From contig NZ_CAXLMO010000053.1 in the NCBI RefSeq assembly GCF_964187635.1, positions 1 through 13,089 of the forward strand: 13,089 bases of DNA. Direction: 5' to 3'. Within the stretch, counting starts at the first letter, position 1; the number at the start of each line of letters is the position of its first letter. The DNA comes from Seribacter sulfatis (GTDB lineage: Bacteria > Verrucomicrobiota > Verrucomicrobiia > Opitutales > Seribacteraceae). A program made the position numbers and the translations under genes. Below are positions 1 through 7,482 of this stretch, piece by piece. The notes under the pieces were generated by a model. It did no database searches. It saw only the letters and a list, made by a program, of their open reading frames with translations, and had not been told where the DNA came from.

Positions 1-546
1 AGCGATTCGTTTCTTGGGGTCACAACGTTGTTGCATCGTTTTGGGCAAAGCTAATCCAATACCCGCCATCGCTTTTGTCATTTTATCGTTATTCATGCCT
101 GCGGCGGACATCGTGGGGGCAGCGGCTTCGACCACTGGGGCTAAATCCTTCACATCCAATTCATTAAAGTCGGGTAGTGTAATGTCAGAAATGGCGGTGG
201 TTCGAAAAGTTTGCTGGGTAGTGGGTTGTGCTTTTTTCTGTCTTTGCATCAGTTTGACCACTTTTTGTTTTTCCTGTTTTTGTGCGGCAGGTGCTGTACC
301 TCCGTCGGAAAAGTCGGAACTCCCTTCCCCGCTCAGTGCGAGTCCCATCATCATTCCCCAAATGGATGACATTATAATGGTCAGCATAAGCAAAGAAACA
401 AGGAGGCTATTGAGTAAGCGATACTCGCGCATGTACTTACTAAAAGCACCTTCGAGGGGAGGTGCAACCGTAACGGATTGATGATCCTCTAAATAATCTT
501 CTTGGGGAGTTTGGTTTTCTTCGGGGTAAACTTCTTCTTGGTCCAT
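1..546 (-). CDS. Membrane-anchored prenyltransferase/squalene-oxidase-repeat protein, tandem copy A (partial, 3' part outside window)
   Basis: Reading the minus strand from the ATG at 546-544 gives 182 uninterrupted codons to the left edge, so this is the 5' part of a gene that continues outside the window. It aligns without any indel to the first 182 residues of the complete neighbour starting at 2136, with 29 base differences in 546 and about 7 amino-acid changes, six of them in the first 26 residues (I13T, E17D, E21D, Q22H, T24S, S26T; also N76S). The visible part has an acidic, presumably cytoplasmic N-terminus (about residues 1-40), one transmembrane helix (about 44-71) and a Lys/Gln-rich, low-complexity periplasmic linker. 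The QW-repeat domain expected after it lies outside the window and is inferred from the paralog. The start lies 42 bp after the stop of the upstream copy, so both are probably one transcript. No Shine-Dalgarno motif is visible. Function unknown. Confidence 0.85.
   Translation of the reverse strand, partial: MDQEEVYPEENQTPQEDYLEDHQSVTVAPPLEGAFSKYMREYRLLNSLLVSLLMLTIIMSSIWGMMMGLALSGEGSSDFSDGGTAPAAQKQEKQKVVKLMQRQKKAQPTTQQTFRTTAISDITLPDFNELDVKDLAPVVEAAAPTMSAAGMNNDKMTKAMAGIGLALPKTMQQRCDPKKRIA
1..546. repeat. Direct repeat unit A (paired with 1591-2136)
   Basis: This segment matches 1591-2136 at a constant offset of 1590 bases with no indels. I count 29 mismatches, but only 3 fall in positions 1-290 and 26 in 291-546, with density rising toward the start codon. 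Homology stops at the ATG: the upstream sequences (547-588 and 2137 onward) are not similar. The repeat is the shared 5' part of two tandem genes, and its left limit is beyond the window. Confidence 0.95.
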
Positions 547-588
547 GTGACCAAGTAATCAAAACCGTAATTAGTTTACAATAAGAAT

Positions 589-2136
589 TTAAACTTTCGT
601 CGTGGGCATGTACCGATAGTAAACTTCAAGCATCAAAATAGCCATGGTTGTTCGGTATACATCCGAGTCACCATGAAAATGGTTACCATGGGGCCAATGT
701 CCGTCTGCTGCTTGGTTGGAAGTAACTGTTTTTTGAAAATCCTTATTCCACGCTTTCCAGAATTTGGAACCTCCTGATACGCCGGTTGCTTGGAAACAGG
801 CTTGTGCGTTGTAATACCAGCCATACACATCGACCTTACTCCATTCTGTAATCACCGCTTCATTCTGTACAATCCATTCAAGACCTTTTTCGGCTTCTTC
901 TGACTTGGCATTTTTCCATATTTGCAGGGAAAGGACTCCCGTTCCGGTAAGACTGGCTTTTCCTCCCTTTCCTCTTTGATAAGCAAACTTACCCGCCTTG
1001 TCCTGGCATTCTTTGACATATTTAATCGCTTTATCCATCGCCTCATCTAATCCACTGATTTCAATTCCGGTGTATGCCGCTGCTTTGAGTGCTTGGATAT
1101 TCCATCCCGCAACAGATAAATCTGTGTGAGCCGCTGGGCCTTTTCCGTATGCATAGGCCCACCCACCATTTTCATTTTGTCCCTTGATTACAAGTTCGGC
1201 AGCCCGTTTTGCATAAATTTCCAATTTTTTAATCTTGGTCATCGTGTAAGCTTCGCACAGAGCATAGGTACGAATAGGGTGCGAATAGGAACCACGGTTT
1301 CCTGCTCCCACGGGTTCGTCGGGAGGCATGGAGGTAATATATTTTATCGCCTTTTGTACGGTGGGGCCAAAGTCGGGGGAATCTTGAAGCTCACAATGAC
1401 CGAGGTAACAAAGAAGAGCCATTCCTGTCATTGCTTTTTTGTGATGAGCGTCCGCCTTGATGGGCTTTCCTGCTTCATCTTTATCTTTTGCTCCCCAAGA
1501 ACCATCTTCGCTCTGTGTTGCCTTAAGCCAGTTGAGGCCTTTGACGATTGCGGTTTCCGTCATTGTTTTCCCGCCCCCCGATTTTAATCGGGCGATTCGT
1601 TTCTTGGGGTCACAACGTTGTTGCATCGTTTTGGGCAAAGCCAATCCAATACCCGCCATCGCTTTTGTCATTTTATCGTTATTCATGCCTGCGGCGGACA
1701 TCGTGGGGGCAGCGGCTTCAACCACTGGGGCTAAATCCTTCACATCCAATTCATTAAAGTCGGGTAGTGTAATGTCAGAAATGGCGGTGGTTCGAAAAGT
1801 TTGCTGGGTAGTGGGTTGTGCTTTTTTCTGTCTTTGCATCAGTTTGACCACTTTTTGTTTTTCCTGTTTTTGTGCGGCAGGAGCCGTACCTCCGTCGGAA
1901 AAATCGGAATTCCCTTCCCCACTGAGTGCGAGTCCCATCATCATCCCCCAAATGGAAGACATTATAATGGTCAGCATAAGTAAAGAAACGAGGAGGCTAT
2001 TGAGTAGTCGATACTCGCGCATGTACTTGCTAAAAGCTCCTTCAAGGGGAGGTGCAACCGAAACAGTTTGTTGTTCCTCGAGATACTCTTCTTGAGGGAT
2101 TTGGTTTTCTTCGGGGTAAACTTCTTCTTGGTCCAT
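589..2136 (-). CDS. Membrane-anchored prenyltransferase/squalene-oxidase-repeat (QW-repeat) protein, tandem copy B
   Basis: 515 residues. Order: acidic cytoplasmic N-terminus (1-40), one transmembrane helix (about 44-71) without a signal cleavage site, a Gln/Lys/Ala-rich linker (about 85-190), then an alpha-helical toroid-type domain (about 191-515). The domain is recognised by three QxxxGxW motifs (Q208-W214, Q320-W326, Q475-W481) typical of the squalene-hopene cyclase/prenyltransferase-beta fold. The DxDD acid motif of class II cyclases is absent, so terpene cyclisation is unlikely. A binding or scaffold role outside the inner membrane is inferred. The single N-terminal TM plus extended linker recalls TonB/ExbD-associated proteins, and related genes in Planctomycetes and Verrucomicrobia often sit beside ExbB/ExbD genes as I recall, but none is in this window. 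It is the upstream member of a tandem pair with copy A and is divergent from the YdjY gene. A TATATA box lies 12 bp upstream of the ATG and there is no SD. Confidence 0.88.
   Translation of the reverse strand: MDQEEVYPEENQIPQEEYLEEQQTVSVAPPLEGAFSKYMREYRLLNSLLVSLLMLTIIMSSIWGMMMGLALSGEGNSDFSDGGTAPAAQKQEKQKVVKLMQRQKKAQPTTQQTFRTTAISDITLPDFNELDVKDLAPVVEAAAPTMSAAGMNNDKMTKAMAGIGLALPKTMQQRCDPKKRIARLKSGGGKTMTETAIVKGLNWLKATQSEDGSWGAKDKDEAGKPIKADAHHKKAMTGMALLCYLGHCELQDSPDFGPTVQKAIKYITSMPPDEPVGAGNRGSYSHPIRTYALCEAYTMTKIKKLEIYAKRAAELVIKGQNENGGWAYAYGKGPAAHTDLSVAGWNIQALKAAAYTGIEISGLDEAMDKAIKYVKECQDKAGKFAYQRGKGGKASLTGTGVLSLQIWKNAKSEEAEKGLEWIVQNEAVITEWSKVDVYGWYYNAQACFQATGVSGGSKFWKAWNKDFQKTVTSNQAADGHWPHGNHFHGDSDVYRTTMAILMLEVYYRYMPTTKV
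1591..2136. repeat. Direct repeat unit B (paired with 1-546)
   Basis: Second member of the tandem duplication, forming the 5' part of copy B. The repeat period is 1590 bp, equal to one whole gene (1548 bp) plus the 42-bp spacer, so the duplicated unit is a single gene. Confidence 0.95.
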
Positions 2137-2271
2137 AATTGTAAAAATATATAAAAAAGAGTATTTTCAACATGAAACATGAATGGGATAAGGTCAAGTA
2201 TGCAGGAATATTTATTTCTATTAAATTCTTTCCTTTTGAACCGAGCACACTTAAATTATGTTGTTAGCAAG
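2137..2271. promoter_or_regulatory. Divergent intergenic region with putative minus-strand promoter
   Basis: This 135-bp AT-rich region separates the minus-strand QW-repeat genes from the plus-strand genes and should hold promoters for both directions. On the minus strand a TATATA box at 2148-2153 lies about 11 bases from the ATG at 2136, which predicts a leader of only a few bases. A weak -35 (TTCATG) sits 17 bp upstream of it. I found no convincing plus-strand promoter. No operator palindrome stood out. If the YdjY gene starts at the alternative ATG at 2200, the region is 63 bp. Confidence 0.4.
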
Positions 2272-2982
2272 ATGGTAACACTTTTTTCAAACTTTAGTTT
2301 TGGTAGAAATTTTTTAATTACTATTTTATTTTTTACAGTGGCTACTTCGAATTCATTAATTGCGGAGGATAATGCTAGTAATTTACCGTCGATCAAAAAA
2401 GTAAAAGAGGGAATTTATGATTTCGGTGGAATTATAATTGATCGTAAATCCAATTCCGTTTCAATTCCTGCAATTTCAAATCAAGTCAATGGACTGGTAG
2501 AGTATGGGGTGGTTCATGAAGATGGAAAGATTCATGAATCCCTCTTTCGTACTTCAGTAAGACCGCAAATTTTTCACACCTCGCTCTTGCTTCTCAAGTT
2601 CAAGCCCGTCGAAGGCTTCTTTCAGAATTTATGGAGTGATGATCCAAAATCCATCGATTATTCTGAGAATTGCTTTGAAATTTTAGTTTCGTGGGAAATA
2701 AACGGAACAAATTATGAAAAAGAAATAGAGAAATTATCGATTAACCAGAATAGAAATGGACCGATAGAAAAGAAATCATTTATTTTTACCGGTTCCAAAA
2801 TGATAGAAGGAACTTTTTTGGCGGAATCTTCGGGTTCTATTCTTGCGATCTACGCCGATGAAAGTGCCGTTATGAATAACAGTGACTACGATAGCTCGAA
2901 TGACGATGTATGGATCGCAAATAAGCAAGAGATGCCTCCTTTGGAATTGCCTGTTTTGATTCGCTTCCACTTGCCTCAATAA
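2272..2982 (+). CDS. Exported YdjY-domain protein
   Basis: 236 residues from the chosen ATG. The N-terminus is a plausible signal peptide (hydrophobic stretch about residues 14-28, ending near SLIA/ED). The mature part matches my memory of the YdjY family: a segment with GGIIIDRK, then VSIPA, VEYGVV, the HESLFRT motif and a following P..H..LLLLKF stretch. YdjY domains occur in E. coli YdjY and widely in Planctomycetes and Verrucomicrobia; their biochemical role is not established. Start choice: the open frame extends upstream to 2179. An ATG at 2200 has a better spaced AAGG (2190-2193), but starting there puts about 24 extra residues before the signal peptide, so 2272 is preferred with moderate certainty. 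It heads the plus-strand cluster and is followed after 30 bp by a secreted QW-repeat protein, suggesting a shared extracytoplasmic role. Confidence 0.8.
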   Translation: MVTLFSNFSFGRNFLITILFFTVATSNSLIAEDNASNLPSIKKVKEGIYDFGGIIIDRKSNSVSIPAISNQVNGLVEYGVVHEDGKIHESLFRTSVRPQIFHTSLLLLKFKPVEGFFQNLWSDDPKSIDYSENCFEILVSWEINGTNYEKEIEKLSINQNRNGPIEKKSFIFTGSKMIEGTFLAESSGSILAIYADESAVMNNSDYDSSNDDVWIANKQEMPPLELPVLIRFHLPQ

Positions 2983-3012
2983 AGGTTTTGAGTTATTTTT
3001 AGAAGATAAATT

Positions 3013-4161
3013 ATGAATACAATAAAAGGTTTTTTTCGAGTAAGTTTATTTTTCTTTGCCTGCGGGTTTACTCCTTTACTTGCCGATCAATCTACCTCGA
3101 TAAAATTAGAGATTGAGCGGGCCATTGGAAAGGGAGTGAAGTGGCTTAACCAGGAACAAAACGGGAGTTCAGGTCATTGGGGAGAAGCAGATTACCCTGC
3201 CTTAACTGCTCTCGCACTTCGTGCAACTATGGGGCATCCAGATGAGTTGGTTGTGGCCCAATATTCTGCCAATCAAATGAAAGGCTTTTCATTTTTACTC
3301 TCAAAGGTTCAATCCGATGGAGGAATATACGGAAAGGGCTTGGCTTGTTACAATACCTCCATTTGCATGATGGCATTATTACAGTCTAAGAATCCCGAAT
3401 ATGAGAAAATTATTCAAACCGCGAGGCGTTTTCTTATCAATCAACAATCAGATTTTGATCAAAAAGGGGTGGAGGATAATACATTCGATGGAGGAGTAGG
3501 GTACGGATCCCGTTGGGCACATTCCGATCTTTCCAATACCCATCTGGCGATGGAAGCTCTTTTTTATGCCAAAAAATCACTCCAACCTAAAGAGGGTGAG
3601 AATCTAGACTTAGATTGGGATGCCGCGATTTCTTTTGTGAGTAAATGTCAAAACTTATCCGCTACGAATAAAGAAAAATGGGTGAGCGAACATGCTGAAG
3701 ATAAAGGGGGGTTCGTTTATTTCCCAGGAAGCAGTATGGCAGGGGAAAGAGAGGGGGAGAATGGTTCAGTAGCATTACGCTCTTATGGCAGCATGAGTTA
3801 TGCGGGATTGCTTAGCTTTATTTACGCCGAAATGGACACTTCTGATCCTCGCTTACAAGCGGTTCGGAAATGGTTGGAGGAAAATTACGATATAACAGAA
3901 AACCCTGGGATGGGGCAGCAAGGTTTATATTATTATTACCATACAATGGCGAAAGCTCTTTCTTTGAGCGGAGTCGAGACTGTGTTAGATAAGGAAGGAA
4001 AAAAGAAAGATTGGCGAAAAGAATTGGCTTTAGAGTTATTGAATAAACAGAATCCTGCTGGATACTGGTTGAATGAAAATGGAAGATGGTGGGAAAGAGA
4101 CCCAATTTTGGTTTCCTCCTATGCATTACTTGCTTTGGAAAGAGTTTATTACAGCCTCTAA
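3013..4161 (+). CDS. Secreted prenyltransferase/squalene-oxidase-repeat (QW-repeat) protein
   Basis: 382 residues with a signal peptide (basic start, hydrophobic residues about 7-22, likely cleavage after LLA at 24). The rest is a helical-repeat domain of the squalene-cyclase/prenyltransferase-beta type: a near-QW motif at Q49-W56, a GGxxYG segment near 103, an AHSDLSNT motif near 169 corresponding to AHTDLSVA of copy B, a YYYYHT segment corresponding to its GWYYNA, and a C-terminal QNPAGYW motif. No DxDD cyclase motif is present. Unlike copies A and B it lacks the membrane anchor and linker, so it is probably soluble in the periplasm or outside the cell. It follows the YdjY gene by 30 bp and is likely co-transcribed. 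It is an ancient paralog of the tandem pair, not a recent duplicate. Substrate unknown. Confidence 0.85.
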   Translation: MNTIKGFFRVSLFFFACGFTPLLADQSTSIKLEIERAIGKGVKWLNQEQNGSSGHWGEADYPALTALALRATMGHPDELVVAQYSANQMKGFSFLLSKVQSDGGIYGKGLACYNTSICMMALLQSKNPEYEKIIQTARRFLINQQSDFDQKGVEDNTFDGGVGYGSRWAHSDLSNTHLAMEALFYAKKSLQPKEGENLDLDWDAAISFVSKCQNLSATNKEKWVSEHAEDKGGFVYFPGSSMAGEREGENGSVALRSYGSMSYAGLLSFIYAEMDTSDPRLQAVRKWLEENYDITENPGMGQQGLYYYYHTMAKALSLSGVETVLDKEGKKKDWRKELALELLNKQNPAGYWLNENGRWWERDPILVSSYALLALERVYYSL

Positions 4162-4197
4162 TTACTCCCTTTCTTCTGTTATTACACTCATTGTACG

Positions 4198-4773
4198 ATG
4201 AAAGCTTGGTTTTTTTTACTTTGTTTTTTATTAGAACTAATTCCTTTGTTTGGGGGCGTTAAAGACCTTCCTCAATTTGCAAAATTGGATACGGATTTTG
4301 TTTATTTTAGTTTAAAAAAAGAGGATTCTCGCGAAGTTGTTATGAAAAAGCTTCGAGAGGGAGGCTTTTTACAAATTTACGAGGAACGGGATAAGGAATT
4401 GGTTAAATGCACACTTCGATTGAATAATTTCCGATATTCACTCGCGGCAAAATTAAAAAAAGATAAGCTCAAGTTTTGTTTGATTGAAGGGCAGAAAGGT
4501 TGGCAATTTTCATTTTATGAAGATGTGGTTCAGCCTCAATGGGAAAACCTCAGGGAAATGGTAATAAAAACATACGGAGTAAAGAGAGAACATCGAGATT
4601 TCCCCAATTTGAATGATGTTCCCCTAAATGACGAAGGAGGTTATCTGACTGACACATGGGATCTGAGTGATCGTTTAATCATACTGACAATTCAACTTTT
4701 TGAAGTGAAGGACTGTTGCACTAATCAAATGGTGGAGTATTCTTGCTGCACCCTGCTCATACAGCCCAAATAA
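4198..4773 (+). CDS. Small exported protein of unknown function
   Basis: 191 residues. The first 20 residues are a clear signal peptide (MKAW followed by a Phe/Leu-rich core ending at LFGG). I recognise no family in the remainder, which is mixed alpha/beta in character with many charged residues, a central stretch rich in Phe and Trp (about 95-120) and a cysteine-containing C-terminal part (two adjacent Cys near 172 and again near 183). These could form disulfides in an oxidising compartment. It sits 36 bp after the secreted QW-repeat gene and 11 bp before ftsY, so it may belong to the YdjY/QW cluster transcriptionally. No SD is visible before the ATG. Confidence 0.7.
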   Translation: MKAWFFLLCFLLELIPLFGGVKDLPQFAKLDTDFVYFSLKKEDSREVVMKKLREGGFLQIYEERDKELVKCTLRLNNFRYSLAAKLKKDKLKFCLIEGQKGWQFSFYEDVVQPQWENLREMVIKTYGVKREHRDFPNLNDVPLNDEGGYLTDTWDLSDRLIILTIQLFEVKDCCTNQMVEYSCCTLLIQPK

Positions 4774-4784
4774 AAGACAAACGA

Positions 4785-5723
4785 ATGGGAATTTTTTCAA
4801 AATTTAAAAAAGGATTTCAAAAAGGGGCTTCTCTTATACATGGTGCTTTTGATACCCTTTCAGGGAAGGGAAGAGTCGATGAAGATAGCTTGCTTGAAAT
4901 TGAAGAGGCATTTTATGGGAGTGATTTTGGGGTCGAGACAACAGAAGAGATTTTAGACTCTATCCGAGAAGCTCATCGAACTGACAGAGAACTCAGAGCA
5001 GAAGGAGTCGGGGAGATTGCCCGTAAGGTTTTGCGTACCACTTTGGAGGGGGCAGAGGGGGTTGATAATTTAGGCAACTCGGTCAACAAGCCTGAGGTTC
5101 TTTGTTTAATTGGAGTCAATGGTTCCGGTAAAACTACCACTTGCGCAAAATTGGGTTATCAATTAAAGACGGCAGGGAGGAAGGTAATTCTCGGAGCCTG
5201 TGATACTTTTCGTGCTGCTGCGACCGAGCAATTAAAGGCATGGGCAGACCGTTTGGAGTTAGAGGTTGTTTCCGGTCATCATGGTGCAGACTCTGCCGCG
5301 GTTGCATTTGATGCTTATTCTGCAGGCGAATCTCGTGGGTATGACTTAGTTATTATTGATACCGCTGGCCGGCTTCATGTGAAAGAAGGCTTAATGGATG
5401 AATTAGCCAAGATGAAGAGAGTGCTTGGAAAACGAAATGAGCAGGCACCCCATCATTCTTGGTTGGTTGTGGATGGATCAACGGGAATAAATGGAATTGA
5501 ACAAGCCCGTGTCTTTAATGAAAAATTTGGTATTACTGGTTTAGTAGTAACTAAGCTAGATGGATCTTCAAAAGGGGGGGCATTAGTGGCAATTTACCGA
5601 GAGCTTAAAATTCCAATATTTTATGTTGGACTGGGTGAGTCTGCCGATGATTTGCAACCCTTTTCAATAGAGCAGTATCTAGACTCCATCTTACCTGATG
5701 TAAAAATGGAATCCGTCAATTAA
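4785..5723 (+). CDS. ftsY: Signal recognition particle receptor FtsY (SRP GTPase)
   Basis: 312 residues. FtsY docks SRP-ribosome complexes at the inner membrane and hydrolyses GTP together with Ffh. The protein is essentially only the NG domain: an amphipathic Lys/Phe-rich N-terminus (1-20) suited to membrane binding, N domain to about 95, then G-domain motifs GVNGSGKTT (110-119), DTFRAAA (140-146), DTAGRLH (192-198) and TKLDGSSKGG (256-265). The long acidic A domain of enterobacterial FtsY is missing, as in many other phyla. The frame is open from an earlier ATG at 4743, but that lies within the previous gene and adds 14 unlikely residues; MGIFSKFKKG at 4785 is a typical FtsY start. Oddity: the conserved TGQ of SRP GTPases reads TGI (residues 233-235). 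Confidence 0.96.
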   Translation: MGIFSKFKKGFQKGASLIHGAFDTLSGKGRVDEDSLLEIEEAFYGSDFGVETTEEILDSIREAHRTDRELRAEGVGEIARKVLRTTLEGAEGVDNLGNSVNKPEVLCLIGVNGSGKTTTCAKLGYQLKTAGRKVILGACDTFRAAATEQLKAWADRLELEVVSGHHGADSAAVAFDAYSAGESRGYDLVIIDTAGRLHVKEGLMDELAKMKRVLGKRNEQAPHHSWLVVDGSTGINGIEQARVFNEKFGITGLVVTKLDGSSKGGALVAIYRELKIPIFYVGLGESADDLQPFSIEQYLDSILPDVKMESVN

Positions 5724-5754
5724 TCTTTCCCTTGATTAGAATAACAAAGCAATA

Positions 5755-6861
5755 ATGAGTGAAAATGTACTCAAGACTTTAAATGTAGGGCTTGGTGAAC
5801 GGTCCTACCCGATTTATATTGGTCGGGATTTAGGATCCTTGATTAACCAGGCATCCAGTAAATACTTGGGCCAAGGTAAAAAAGTGGTTTCAATAACGGA
5901 TAGTGGATTAATAAAAAAAGCACCTTTATTTGCCAGCGAATTTCTTAATTCCGTTCCTCATTTAAATTTACCGAGTGGAGAAACGACCAAGTCAATCGAG
6001 CATTTGTCCAATATTTGGAATTTTCTTGCCGATCAAGGGATCGATCGATCGGGAATCCTGTTCGCACTTGGTGGTGGAGTAACTGGAGACCTTGCGGGGT
6101 TCGCCGCCGCTTCTTATTTGAGAGGAATTGATTTTTATCAAGTACCCTCTACCTTACTGGCAATGGTGGATAGTTCAGTCGGAGGGAAAACGGGGATCAA
6201 TTTAAAAGCGGGTAAGAATTTAGTTGGAGCATTTCATCAACCCAAGGCTGTTTTTATTGACCTGGACTGTTTGAAGTCGTTACCAAATCGAGAATTTTCT
6301 GCTGGTATGGCGGAGGTTATTAAATATGGACTTCTTGGAAATAAGGAACTTTTTACTCGCCTTCTTTCCTTTTCCTCACCCCTTCACTCGGAATCAGAAG
6401 AACTGCCAGGAATTATAGAATCCTGTTGCTTGGACAAAGCCAGAATTGTTGAAGATGATGAACGTGAAACGGATGGTGCGCAGGGGGGGCGTGCACTGCT
6501 CAACCTTGGCCATACTTTTGCCCATGCAATCGAAGCAGTGTCGGGGTACGGGAAATATCTTCACGGGGAAGCGGTTTCCATTGGTTTAGTCTGTGCCCTT
6601 CGTTTATCGAGACGGAGAGATTATTGTACCAGTCAGGACGAGTCATCTTTGGAATCTCTACTTCAATCTTATCAATTACCAATTCAGCTTAATTCAAGCT
6701 TAGCAATTTCTGAGCTTATGAATGCGATGCAATCAGATAAAAAAGTATCGGCAGGGAAAATTCGTTTTGTTATGCTTAAAAAATTGGGTGATTCATTTGT
6801 TACTTCCGATATATCTGAAGCTGATGTAGTTGAAGTTTGGAAGTCGGTGGGGGCGACTTAA
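5755..6861 (+). CDS. aroB: 3-dehydroquinate synthase
   Basis: 368 residues, usual length. It converts DAHP to 3-dehydroquinate, the second step of the shikimate pathway, using NAD+ and a divalent metal in the cytoplasm. Visible signatures are the GETTKS motif (75-80), the nucleotide-binding GGGVTGDLAGF loop (106-116), VDSSVGGKTGIN (138-149), and metal ligands in AEVIKYG (E187), LGHTF (H253) and LHGEA (H270), all intact. The gene lies 31 bp after ftsY and 12 bp before the next gene, so it is in a run of co-directional genes. A TAGAAT box 12 bases before the ATG could be a weak -10. No SD is present. Confidence 0.97.
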   Translation: MSENVLKTLNVGLGERSYPIYIGRDLGSLINQASSKYLGQGKKVVSITDSGLIKKAPLFASEFLNSVPHLNLPSGETTKSIEHLSNIWNFLADQGIDRSGILFALGGGVTGDLAGFAAASYLRGIDFYQVPSTLLAMVDSSVGGKTGINLKAGKNLVGAFHQPKAVFIDLDCLKSLPNREFSAGMAEVIKYGLLGNKELFTRLLSFSSPLHSESEELPGIIESCCLDKARIVEDDERETDGAQGGRALLNLGHTFAHAIEAVSGYGKYLHGEAVSIGLVCALRLSRRRDYCTSQDESSLESLLQSYQLPIQLNSSLAISELMNAMQSDKKVSAGKIRFVMLKKLGDSFVTSDISEADVVEVWKSVGAT

Positions 6862-6873
6862 CCTTTTTTTTCA

Positions 6874-7476
6874 ATGGATATTGAACACGACTTGATGGAA
6901 GCTTACTTCGAAAGTAATGGCTTTCTGGTTCGCCAAGCAGGTCGAGTGGAGTCCGTTACAGTACGAAAAAAACCGGAATCTGTAATGACTCTGGCTATTT
7001 TTAATCCTGCTGTTTCAGAAAATTCTGCCTCTCTTGGCCTTCGTTTATACACCGGTGACCTCATTAAAATTCGATCCGCGTTAGTTTCTTCAATTGGGTG
7101 GGGGAATTCAGAATTTGTAAATGGAATGCTTGATAATGATGGATTATTAGTAAAGTTTTTTAAAAAAGAGGTAAAAGAAAATAGGATTCAGTCTGCTTTT
7201 AATCCAGGCCCTGAACTTGCAGAAAGTGGAATGGGGGCATTTTCTCGTCTCTTGATTGTTCCAGCACTCCCTCGAAATGAAGCTAAATTAAGTGACGTTC
7301 TTACCATGCTCCAGGGAATTGGCGTGGATGGTGTGTTGACATTACGATCTATGCTTGAAAATTTACTTAGACAATCCGAACCGGGTAAGAGTTATCCGGG
7401 AAAACCATTTTTTCAGGTCTTAAAATTATTAAAAGCCTACGAACTTACTAAAGAACCGCAGCTTGAAATGTTTTAA
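6874..7476 (+). CDS. Conserved-looking cytoplasmic protein of unknown function
   Basis: 200 residues, no signal peptide and no membrane segment, so probably cytoplasmic. I do not recognise a family. The N-terminus (DLMEAYFESNGFLVRQ) has the helix-strand look seen at the start of some PD-(D/E)XK nuclease-like domains, but I do not see a complete catalytic set, so this is only a remote possibility. The middle has a hydrophobic strand ending in a proline (LLIVPALP) and the C-terminus is helical. It is tightly packed, 12 bp after aroB and 6 bp before lpxA, and clearly co-transcribed with them. That argues for a real gene with a housekeeping-type expression pattern. Confidence 0.7.
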   Translation: MDIEHDLMEAYFESNGFLVRQAGRVESVTVRKKPESVMTLAIFNPAVSENSASLGLRLYTGDLIKIRSALVSSIGWGNSEFVNGMLDNDGLLVKFFKKEVKENRIQSAFNPGPELAESGMGAFSRLLIVPALPRNEAKLSDVLTMLQGIGVDGVLTLRSMLENLLRQSEPGKSYPGKPFFQVLKLLKAYELTKEPQLEMF

Positions 7477-7482
7477 TAACTA

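Noticed and set aside
1457..2095. Plus-strand open frames of up to 212 codons at 14-481 and 1457-2095
   Set aside because: They are antisense to the tandem QW-repeat genes, have no recognisable domain, and appear twice only because the minus-strand gene is duplicated.
589..2136. Assignment of the QW-repeat proteins as squalene-hopene or other class II terpene cyclases
   Set aside because: No DxDD motif is present and the proteins carry a TM anchor with linker or a signal peptide; only the fold family is supported.
4743..4784. Upstream ATG extending FtsY by 14 residues
   Set aside because: It lies inside the preceding gene and the added residues are frame-shifted coding sequence; MGIFSKFKKG is the usual FtsY N-terminus.
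5574..5580. G7 runs in ftsY (5574-5580), aroB (6483-6489) and lpxA (8241-8247) as phase-variable tracts
   Set aside because: All encode Gly-Gly in essential genes where frameshifting would be lethal; they reflect GGG codon use.
6031..6050. Cluster of four GATC sites in 20 bases as an origin or SeqA-like element
   Set aside because: It lies inside aroB, encodes a plausible AroB segment, and nothing else around it suggests an origin or methylation control.
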